This document shows positions 1-4,267 of a stretch of DNA of 11,120 nt, in pieces. The DNA is from Candidatus Heimdallarchaeota archaeon AB_125 (lineage in GTDB: Archaea; Asgardarchaeota; Heimdallarchaeia; Heimdallarchaeales; Heimdallarchaeaceae), in NCBI GenBank assembly GCA_001940755.1, contig MEHH01000062.1, positions 1 to 11,120 of the forward strand, given 5' to 3'. The notes beneath the pieces are model-generated. The model saw only the letters and a list, made by a program, of their open reading frames with translations. It was not told the origin of the DNA and did not search any database. The position numbers and the translations under genes are program-made. Numbering within the stretch: position 1 is the first letter of the stretch; the number at the start of each line of letters is the position of its first letter.

Positions 1-1
1 A

Positions 2-49
2 GCTGTAGTTTCATTGAGTTTCTTAATGTATAAGAAGAAGAAGTATTAG
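2..49 (+). CDS. Possible C-terminal tail of an upstream gene (partial)
   Basis: One reading frame is open from the left edge to TAG at 47-49 and reads AVVSLSFLMYKKKKY. A short hydrophobic stretch followed by four lysines is typical of the cytoplasmic end of a membrane protein, and a T-rich tract follows directly. A second frame is also open to a stop at 31-33, so the frame choice is a guess. The fragment is too short to identify any family. Confidence 0.22.
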   Translation, partial: AVVSLSFLMYKKKKY

Positions 50-56
50 TTCATTT

Positions 57-79
57 TCTTCTCTTTTTTTAATTTTTCG
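57..79 (+). terminator. T-rich tract, probable archaeal terminator
   Basis: A pyrimidine-rich tract with a run of seven T and a second run of five T lies just after the possible gene tail at the left edge. Archaeal RNA polymerase commonly stops in such T-runs without needing a hairpin. Confidence 0.4.
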
Positions 80-80
80 C

Positions 81-137
81 AAAAAAAATAACAAAGGTGA
101 ATCTTACCACACAAAATAAAATTTACGTGGTAAGATT
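81..137 (-). terminator. 11-bp perfect hairpin plus T-run, minus strand
   Basis: AATCTTACCAC at 100-110 is the exact reverse complement of GTGGTAAGATT at 127-137, with a 16-nt loop. Read on the minus strand the hairpin is followed, after about a dozen bases, by eight T (plus-strand A-run at 81-88). It sits downstream of the minus-strand mini-ORF at 172-216 and could end that transcript. It could instead be the structured body of a small RNA, or an operator. Confidence 0.5.
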
Positions 138-171
138 TTCTGATACTCAGTTTTGTTGCTAAAACGTTGAC

Positions 172-216
172 TTAAATCAATTCTTCGAAAGTAGGTTCTT
201 CCTCTTCTTTCCCCAT
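172..216 (-). CDS. Mini-ORF 1, 14-residue acidic peptide (hypothetical)
   Basis: The frame reads MGKEEEEPTFEELI then TAA. A TATA-like box (TTATAAATA) is centred about 26 bp before the ATG, so the transcript would start at or very near the A of ATG, the spacing seen for the larger genes of this window. An in-frame stop lies just upstream, so this is not the end of a longer intact gene. A near copy encoding MGKAEEEPTFEEF lies at 1220-1261. It may be a real micropeptide, the first codons of a gene whose body was lost, or a byproduct of a repeated promoter. The two copies differ by one silent change and one Glu/Ala change in their shared codons, too few to test for selection. Confidence 0.3.
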   Translation of the reverse strand: MGKEEEEPTFEELI

Positions 217-234
217 AGAAAGTAACAATCTTTT
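181..234. repeat. 54-bp direct repeat, copy 1
   Basis: This segment matches 1226-1279 at 51 of 54 positions by hand count, in the same orientation and about 1045 bp apart. It covers most of mini-ORF 1 and the bases just upstream. The adjoining TATA regions are also loosely alike. The two copies bracket the nucleotidyltransferase and the RelE-type toxin/antitoxin genes. Confidence 0.85.
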
Positions 235-235
235 C

Positions 236-247
236 ACTATTTATAAC
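236..247 (-). promoter_or_regulatory. TATA box for mini-ORF 1
   Basis: On the minus strand the sequence GTTATAAATAGT contains a good TATA box centred near 242. Start of transcription about 26 bp further would fall at about 216, the A of the mini-ORF ATG. Confidence 0.45.
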
Positions 248-275
248 TGTTCTCAAGAATTTATGAAGAGAAAGT

Positions 276-286
276 GTTTTTATATC
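276..286 (+). promoter_or_regulatory. TATA box for the nucleotidyltransferase gene
   Basis: GTTTTTATATC is centred near 281. Transcription starting about 26 bp downstream would begin near 307, after the first two ATG codons (301, 304) and just before a third in-frame ATG at 313. This argues that 313 is the real start. The box lies back to back with the minus-strand box at 236-247, making a short divergent promoter region. Confidence 0.45.
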
Positions 287-300
287 CTTGTAGATAGTTT

Positions 301-630
301 ATGATGAGAAGTATGACTACAACTGAATCTACGGAAAAGAACAAGGTTACGTTATATCTAGAAATGCTAAGGAAATATCAAGAAAATATTAAAAAGCAGT
401 TCAAGGTCAATTATCTAGGTATTTTTGGTTCTTATGTCAGAAATGAACAGAAAGAATTAAGCGATTTAGATATTCTTGTTGATTTCTTTGAGATTCCAAG
501 CTTATTTCAGTTCACTAGATTAGAAAATTACCTTAGTGATATTTTAAAGATAAAAGTAGATCTAGTGATGAAAGAAACACTTAAACCAAATTTAGGAAAA
601 CGAATCCTCAAGGAAGTTATTCAAGTTTGA
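301..630 (+). CDS. MNT-type minimal nucleotidyltransferase
   Basis: This is a small protein of the DNA polymerase beta-like nucleotidyltransferase fold. The signature GSYVRNEQKELSDLDILV is visible: G43-S44 of the helical turn, the metal-binding pair D55 and D57, and a likely third acidic residue D87 in the strand KVDLV. All three catalytic acids are present, so activity is plausible. Family members of this size usually pair with a HEPN-domain protein; the MntA/HepT pairs act as toxin-antitoxin systems in which the nucleotidyltransferase adds AMP to the HEPN toxin. No HEPN gene is seen here: the next gene downstream is a RelE-type toxin on the other strand. The frame opens at 301 (MMRSM), but the TATA position favours ATG at 313, giving about 105 residues. 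The family is clear; the biological role is not. Confidence 0.85.
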   Translation: MMRSMTTTESTEKNKVTLYLEMLRKYQENIKKQFKVNYLGIFGSYVRNEQKELSDLDILVDFFEIPSLFQFTRLENYLSDILKIKVDLVMKETLKPNLGKRILKEVIQV

Positions 631-668
631 TTCCAAAAAAGGATATTTTTCAGTTTCGAAAAAACAAA
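631..668. terminator. Bidirectional A/T-run terminator between convergent genes
   Basis: The 46-bp gap between the nucleotidyltransferase and toxin genes holds a T5 run on the plus strand (about 646-650) and T6 runs on the minus strand (A-runs near 636-641 and 660-665). GTTTG at 625-629 and CAAAC at 665-669 are complementary. This would serve both convergent genes. Confidence 0.4.
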
Positions 669-676
669 CTCATATT

Positions 677-943
677 TCATTTATAAGCATGCTTTCTGTG
701 GGCTATCTTAATGATAACGACTATATTTTCTTCAAAATAGATTTTGTACAGAACTCTATAGTCTCCAATTCTAACTCTGTAAGTATCGTCAGCTCCTTTT
801 AATTTTCGAGAAGAGACGAGTAAGGGTTGATTTAGATTTTTAAGGAAATCCTTAATTTGTTTTTGTATTTTCTTAGGTAATCTCTCTAGCTCTTTTGAAG
901 CAATAGGTAGTAGAAAAACTTCAAATTCATGGTTCTTTACCAT
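677..943 (-). CDS. RelE/ParE-superfamily toxin
   Basis: The 88-residue protein shows the RelE/ParE pattern: an N-terminal helical hairpin rich in Lys (about 15-40), then KLKGADDTYRVRIGDYRVLY (48-67) and a C-terminal strand ending KIAHRKHAY (79-87). Arg/Lys/His/Tyr residues near R56, R58, R63, R83 and Y87 lie where RelE-type mRNA interferases keep their active-site residues. RelE enzymes cut mRNA on the ribosome; ParE members poison gyrase. The strongly basic C-terminus favours the RelE type, but this is inferred. The ATG overlaps the antitoxin stop by one base (TAATG), the usual translational coupling in these operons. Length and motif look intact. Confidence 0.85.
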   Translation of the reverse strand: MVKNHEFEVFLLPIASKELERLPKKIQKQIKDFLKNLNQPLLVSSRKLKGADDTYRVRIGDYRVLYKIYFEENIVVIIKIAHRKHAYK

Positions 944-1134
944 TAGTTCACCTTAACTAATTTATCGAATTTCCTATTTTTAATAAGTTCATCAGCTTGA
1001 GCAATTCGCAGTTTTTCCTCTTCAGTTAGATATTCTTCTTCAACAAGAAGTAGCAATAACTCCTCGATTCGATCAATCTTCTTCTCAAGAAAAGAAATTT
1101 TATCTGATAGAATCTCTACCTTATCTATGGTCAT
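943..1134 (-). CDS. Probable antitoxin of the RelE-type toxin
   Basis: This 63-residue protein lies directly before the toxin gene and its stop overlaps the toxin start by one base. The N-terminal half (about 5-35) is a heptad-like coiled coil with a Leu/Ile-rich core. The C-terminal half (36-63, with LTEEEKLRIAQADELI) is an acidic helix then a basic tail, a layout expected for a segment that wraps around a RelE-type toxin. No ribbon-helix-helix or AbrB DNA-binding motif is obvious, so autoregulation may rely on the toxin complex. The call rests mainly on position and general composition. The ATG at 1134 is about 32 bp from a TATA box, giving a very short leader. Confidence 0.75.
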   Translation of the reverse strand: MTIDKVEILSDKISFLEKKIDRIEELLLLLVEEEYLTEEEKLRIAQADELIKNRKFDKLVKVN

Positions 1135-1160
1135 TATAGTCAGTAATAAAAACAGTACAG

Positions 1161-1170
1161 AAGTATTTAA
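1161..1170 (-). promoter_or_regulatory. TATA box for the antitoxin-toxin operon
   Basis: On the minus strand TTAAATACTT is centred near 1166. A transcript starting about 26 bp on would begin near 1140, about six bases before the antitoxin ATG. Confidence 0.5.
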
Positions 1171-1189
1171 TGTTTGGTATTTTTAACAG

Positions 1190-1209
1190 AATAGATCAAA
1201 ATATCTATT
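1190..1209. promoter_or_regulatory. 7-bp inverted repeat, possible operator
   Basis: AATAGAT (1190-1196) and ATCTATT (1203-1209) are exact inverted repeats separated by six bases. They lie between mini-ORF 2 and the antitoxin TATA box. A binding site for the toxin-antitoxin complex is possible, but short AT-rich palindromes occur by chance in DNA of this composition. Confidence 0.25.
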
Positions 1210-1219
1210 GTATTTGCTT

Positions 1220-1261
1220 TTAAAATTCTTCAAAAGTAGGTTCTTCCTCTGCTTTCCCCAT
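1220..1261 (-). CDS. Mini-ORF 2, 13-residue acidic peptide (hypothetical)
   Basis: The frame reads MGKAEEEPTFEEF then TAA and is the near copy of mini-ORF 1. Its ATG is about 24 bp from the centre of a TATA box on the same strand, again leaderless spacing. It lies about 85 bp upstream of the antitoxin gene on the same strand, so its transcript could run into the toxin-antitoxin operon. It lacks the hairpin and T-run found after mini-ORF 1. An in-frame stop just upstream excludes a longer protein. Confidence 0.28.
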   Translation of the reverse strand: MGKAEEEPTFEEF

Positions 1262-1279
1262 AGAAAGAAACAATCTTTT
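1226..1279. repeat. 54-bp direct repeat, copy 2
   Basis: This is the partner of 181-234, with three mismatches. It lies between the toxin-antitoxin operon and the TFB-like gene. Both copies point the same way, so recombination between them would remove the intervening genes as a circle of about 1045 bp. Confidence 0.85.
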
Positions 1280-1291
1280 TATTATATAAAA
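1279..1291 (-). promoter_or_regulatory. TATA box for mini-ORF 2
   Basis: On the minus strand GTTTTATATAATA is centred near 1285, 24-25 bp before the ATG of mini-ORF 2. Although it differs in sequence from the box of copy 1, it sits at the same distance. Confidence 0.4.
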
Positions 1292-1344
1292 CTCTTACTT
1301 CAAAACTTAGGAATATATAAACCCCACAAAAATTAATTGACGCA

Positions 1345-1363
1345 AGCTGCAATTTAGCTGCAA
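1345..1363. promoter_or_regulatory. Two AGCTGCAA boxes one helical turn apart
   Basis: AGCTGCAA occurs at 1345-1352 and again at 1356-1363, an 11-bp period. The pair lies just upstream of the TATA box of the TFB-like gene, where an activator or repressor could bind on one face of the helix. A related CAGCTGTTG lies at 1395-1403. Confidence 0.3.
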
Positions 1364-1379
1364 CTTTTCTAGTAAGTGA

Positions 1380-1388
1380 CTTAAATAC
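1380..1388 (+). promoter_or_regulatory. TATA box for the TFB-like gene
   Basis: CTTAAATAC is centred near 1384. It predicts a start near 1411 and an 18-base leader before the ATG at 1429. A second AT box (ATATATAAAC, 1313-1322) lies too far up for a short leader. Confidence 0.4.
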
Positions 1389-1428
1389 AAAGCTCAGCTG
1401 TTGAATTAGACATGGTTGGTATCCACAT

Positions 1429-2322
1429 ATGAGCGTCGTGGCAAAACAGAGATTTGAGGAAAAAGGTGCATTAGGCACCTATCTCTCTCCTCAAGATCTT
1501 TCACAGATATTGGCTCCTGGCTTACGCAAAGCAAGTATTGTCAAGAGCTACTTTGTTAAACCCGAAGAAGATCGCACTAATAGGATTTTGGAGTTTACTG
1601 ATTTACTTTCTAACATTTTCAAGGAACATTATCCGGTAAATCTTGTTAATGAAGTTATCATGCAATTCCAGAAACTATTACCTGACTTTCTTGAAGATTA
1701 TGGAACTGAGCGTTACTTTACAAAAAACATCGTTGCGAACCACTTTTTAGCAATGTTAGATTATCGTCTGACATTAGTGGGGAACAAGTTATCACCTCAT
1801 CACATAGAAAACGTTCGAGATCTTTTAGGGTTAAAGAAGGGTAAAACATTCAGTTATTTCTCTATGAAGAAAACACAATCTGAGCTCTTCGCTTCAGGTT
1901 ATATTCAACGAAAAAAGAATAATATTTTTAGCCCTATGCTTAAGAACAAAGTTTCTCAACTGATCAACGAGGTTATGCAATTCTCTCCTGAGAATGAAGG
2001 AACCTTAGAATTTGTTCAGAGGAAAGCTTTTGATCTTATTGACGATAGGATTATTCCTAAAATAGATATAGAGATTGCCGCTTTAGTAATGGTTTCGAGT
2101 CTTCTTCTCTTCTACATCTCGGATAGAGGAATGATACATGCTTACTGGGTTTTCTTGGAAAACAAGTACAAAGTAGATTTGGTCTTACTCAAAAGAAAGG
2201 TCTACAGGTATCGTTCTTATCTAAAGAAGAAGAATGGGAACAACGAATTAGGTTTGGGTTATTTTATGGAAAAGAGGAGTATAGAACATGGCAGTACCTC
2301 CATTCATTCTGGCTATCTATGA
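1429..2322 (+). CDS. TFB/TFIIB-core-like protein lacking the zinc ribbon
   Basis: The 297-residue protein appears to hold two cyclin-like helical repeats (about 52-148 and 173-266). The first has a Leu-rich helix before a stretch IVANHFLAMLDYRL, then GNKLSPHHIENV; the second has IEIAALVMVSSLLLFYI. These follow the spacing of TFB repeats, including the small-residue helix at AAALY in true TFBs. Before them, EKGALGTYLSPQDLSQIL (11-28) recalls the B-reader/B-linker of TFB, which in typical members reads R-x-G-A-P-x-T then GLST. The N-terminal zinc ribbon that docks on RNA polymerase is missing: there are no cysteines at the N-terminus and a stop lies upstream in frame at 1402-1404. It may act as a competitor or partner of full TFB, or may only share the fold. 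The relation is judged by eye. Its last 35 bases overlap the next gene. Confidence 0.5.
   Translation: MSVVAKQRFEEKGALGTYLSPQDLSQILAPGLRKASIVKSYFVKPEEDRTNRILEFTDLLSNIFKEHYPVNLVNEVIMQFQKLLPDFLEDYGTERYFTKNIVANHFLAMLDYRLTLVGNKLSPHHIENVRDLLGLKKGKTFSYFSMKKTQSELFASGYIQRKKNNIFSPMLKNKVSQLINEVMQFSPENEGTLEFVQRKAFDLIDDRIIPKIDIEIAALVMVSSLLLFYISDRGMIHAYWVFLENKYKVDLVLLKRKVYRYRSYLKKKNGNNELGLGYFMEKRSIEHGSTSIHSGYL
2274..2279 (+). promoter_or_regulatory. Ribosome binding site inside the TFB-like gene
   Basis: GAGGAG lies eight bases before the ATG at 2288 and within the coding region of the upstream gene. It supports the overlapping start and indicates internal initiation on a shared mRNA, in contrast to the leaderless genes around it. 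Confidence 0.5.
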
Positions 2323-3037
2323 AGCGTTTGTTGGAATATTCACTGGTGCGGCAAGAATAACTGTTCTTGCTCTCCTAGCCCTTTTTGTGGCAAAGTTCAT
2401 CTTTGACATACTTACAGATTGGCTATTCAAAGGTTTGAAGAAATATCTTAACATTCTCTTCTTTCCAGGTAGCTGGTTTCACATGCTATGGCATTCTCTA
2501 GCTATCAGAGTGCTGGGGTATGATATCAGGGTTAGTTTCCATATGAGTATGACTCTGCGGGATGTGTCAAGTCAGAGTCTTTCAGGTGATTTGAAAAATG
2601 TCTGGCACGCGTTACTGATAGGAATCGCTCCTTTGATGAACATAGTCATAGTTGTTTTACTTATTCACTTTCATCAAGATTTCAGAAACTTCTTTGACTG
2701 GATTAATTTTCCATTAGGTAAATGGTTGATAATCTATTTGATCATCTGCTTCTGTTTCTTTGCTTTACCAGATTTTGCTGATCTACTCCTTCCTTTTACA
2801 ACTGCAACTGCTAAACATGCTGAACTTATCTTCTTATTCCTGTTTGGCTCATTCAGCTTTATCATTGCTATCGGTGTATGGGGTTATTTTATTCCTCTGA
2901 TTAATTATATTCTCTTCTGTGTAGCTCTTATTTACTTAGCAGAAAAAGAAGTTTTCAATCGCAAAGCGAAACCTATCAAAAAAGGTTTTGAACCCGTGAA
3001 GAAAGAAAAAACTCAAGAGAGCAGCTTTGAGCTATGA
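2288..3037 (+). CDS. Membrane protein resembling a site-2-protease-type metalloprotease, metal motif altered
   Basis: The 249-residue protein has about five or six hydrophobic segments (near 20-45, 105-127, 145-160, 180-205, 205-217) and a basic cytoplasmic-type tail (225-243). FPGSWFHMLWHSLA (59-72) matches the form FPG-x3-HELxH-x-LA known from M50-like membrane proteins, but the catalytic Glu of HExxH is Met66 (H65-M66-L67-W68-H69). Further on, GIAPLM (112-117) and LPDFAD (160-165) resemble the later conserved G-x-A-P-L and P-S-x-A-D segments of such proteins. The two His residues are kept but the enzyme would lack its base, so a pseudoprotease or membrane sensor is likely. The gene starts inside the TFB-like gene, suggesting linked expression. 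Similarity is by eye. Confidence 0.5.
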   Translation: MAVPPFILAIYEAFVGIFTGAARITVLALLALFVAKFIFDILTDWLFKGLKKYLNILFFPGSWFHMLWHSLAIRVLGYDIRVSFHMSMTLRDVSSQSLSGDLKNVWHALLIGIAPLMNIVIVVLLIHFHQDFRNFFDWINFPLGKWLIIYLIICFCFFALPDFADLLLPFTTATAKHAELIFLFLFGSFSFIIAIGVWGYFIPLINYILFCVALIYLAEKEVFNRKAKPIKKGFEPVKKEKTQESSFEL

Positions 3038-3046
3038 CAGCCAAAA

Positions 3047-3057
3047 ACTTTTATCTG
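3047..3057 (+). promoter_or_regulatory. TATA box for the AbrB/winged-helix gene
   Basis: ACTTTTATCTG is centred near 3052 in the 63-bp gap after the membrane-protein gene. It predicts a leader of about 22 bases before the ATG at 3101, so this gene can be transcribed on its own. Confidence 0.35.
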
Positions 3058-3100
3058 AATAGTAATCATTTTTCTTACATCTATCAACGGTAGTGGTTCA

Positions 3101-4033
3101 ATGAAATTACCTTACACTTTCGAATCTTCTGTTACTTCTTCCAACAGAGTTACAATTCCCACCATGCTTACCTACATTGAATCTGGAGATAGAATTGAGG
3201 GCTATATACAACTTCCTAATGATGATGCTACTTACCCTTTTGACAAGAAACTCTCTTCTTCTAGACATATTACCATTGGTCACATCAAGTCTTTTCTTCC
3301 TGACAAGAAACTCCCTCCAAGACTCAGAATAACCATCCAGAAAATACATAAGTCCATTTCTGAAGATCTCGAATTTAATCTTGTAAGTTATCGCGATGTA
3401 AAGGGTAACATTACTATGAATTATTCAACTATGAAACCTCAAAATTCAGAACAGCTTAAACTGGATAATTTCACTCAAGATTTTTTCTCTGCTTACTATA
3501 CAGCTGCTGGGTCGGAGATCAACCAGTTTCTTGAACCTTTTTACGTTGATGAAACTAAGAAATGGATCACTCCTATAGTTCTTCCTCTTATTGACGAATA
3601 TGGTGCCAAGATACCTGTTCTTCTGTTTCTAATTCTTTCTCAAAATTACTATCAGAAGTACAATGATACTTTCTCGAAAATAGAAGTTCTTATTCAGAGA
3701 TTAACTGACTGGATTTTTGAGTTAGATGATTTCAATATGGAGACCTTAGCAAAGTTATCCTCACAACTTCAAGAAGTCATTGAGCATGATAACGAACCTA
3801 AGTACTTGGATATGAAGGCTATTCTTTCCTTACCTGATCTTCAAAGAGAAATTATTCTTGTTGCATTAAAAGAACATAGAAATGGTGGAATTACTCTTGA
3901 TACTCTTATAACACAAGTTAGAGAAACCAAACAAATGGTTTCTTCACAGATTGATGAACTTGTTAGGGAAGGAATAGTAAGACGATTTGAAGAAGATGGT
4001 ACAATAGTTATCGATACTCTTTGGATAGTTTAG
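3101..4033 (+). CDS. DNA-binding regulator: two AbrB-like half-domains plus C-terminal winged helix
   Basis: The 310-residue protein begins with SNRVTIPTMLTYIESGDRIE (14-33), which has the AbrB/SpoVT pattern of a strand ending in V-T-I-P, a short helix and G-D. A second copy of the theme follows at 52-80 (SSRHITIGHIKSFLPDKKLP, then RLRITI), so one chain may make a complete swapped-hairpin barrel that normally needs a dimer. Residues 120-235 are helical with no family I recognise. Residues 243-308 form a winged helix: LSLPDLQREIILVALKE, a recognition-type helix around KQMVSSQIDELVREGIV, and a wing ending in DTLWIV. Its stop codon abuts the stop of a convergent radical SAM tail remnant at 4034. 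The last 18 codons are repeated, diverged, at 5663-5716 before the intact radical SAM gene. Role inferred: transcription regulator. Confidence 0.55.
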   Translation: MKLPYTFESSVTSSNRVTIPTMLTYIESGDRIEGYIQLPNDDATYPFDKKLSSSRHITIGHIKSFLPDKKLPPRLRITIQKIHKSISEDLEFNLVSYRDVKGNITMNYSTMKPQNSEQLKLDNFTQDFFSAYYTAAGSEINQFLEPFYVDETKKWITPIVLPLIDEYGAKIPVLLFLILSQNYYQKYNDTFSKIEVLIQRLTDWIFELDDFNMETLAKLSSQLQEVIEHDNEPKYLDMKAILSLPDLQREIILVALKEHRNGGITLDTLITQVRETKQMVSSQIDELVREGIVRRFEEDGTIVIDTLWIV

Positions 4034-4135
4034 CTACGGAATAATTTCTGTTGTATTGTTATATTCAAGATATTCAAAATCATCTCTTTTTACAATCCCT
4101 TTCTCTATTAACTGTTCAACATCGTTTCTTAGTGA
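3979..4135. repeat. Duplicated convergent gene junction, copy A
   Basis: This segment aligns with 5662-5816, with two 3-bp codon-sized gaps and about 85% identity by hand count, including two exact runs of about 19 bp. It holds the end of the intact AbrB/winged-helix gene, two abutting stop codons (TAG 4031-4033 on the plus strand, TAG 4036-4034 on the minus) and a radical SAM tail remnant. Confidence 0.85.
4034..4135 (-). pseudogene. C-terminal remnant of a second radical SAM gene
   Basis: Read on the minus strand this encodes 33 codons ending RDDFEYLEYNNTTEIIP and a TAG stop. The intact radical SAM protein ends RDDFEYPEYNNTTEIIP. Further upstream VEQLIEKGIVKR matches VEELIDKGILNR. Similarity fades at about 4135, and an in-frame stop occurs about nine codons further up. 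No radical SAM core is present. Most differences are conservative (Ile/Leu, Glu/Asp, Lys/Asn), so the copy seems to have diverged as a working protein before being cut. Confidence 0.8.
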
Positions 4136-4240
4136 GTGACTTTTGTGACAAGACTTAATTTAGAAAGTTGAAATCTTGATTTGCAATTTCAGAAATATTA
4201 GCCTGTTTTTCTTATATTGATGTTTTGTTGTTTGTTCTAT

Positions 4241-4267
4241 CTATTTACAACGAAAAGGAAGAAAGAA
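4241..4267 (-). terminator. Pyrimidine-rich tract after the HEAT gene
   Basis: Minus-strand sequence right after the stop codon of the zinc-ribbon/HEAT gene reads TTAATTCTTTCTTCCTTTTC. Such T-rich tracts serve as archaeal terminators. The rest of the interval 4136-4240 shows no gene or clear structure. Confidence 0.3.

Noticed and set aside
1230..1478. 82-residue minus-strand open frame across repeat copy 2 and the TFB-like gene start
   Set aside because: It runs antisense through the promoter and first codons of the TFB-like gene, has an unlikely composition and no own promoter. The mini-ORF is in a different frame.
3240..3313. TGACAAGAAACTC occurring twice, 60 bp apart
   Set aside because: Both lie inside the AbrB-like repeats of one gene and encode DKKL in both; it reflects the internal protein repeat and not a separate DNA element.
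3107..3349. Minus-strand open frame inside the AbrB/winged-helix gene
   Set aside because: Shadow of the better supported plus-strand gene; Arg/Ser-rich translation with no domain.
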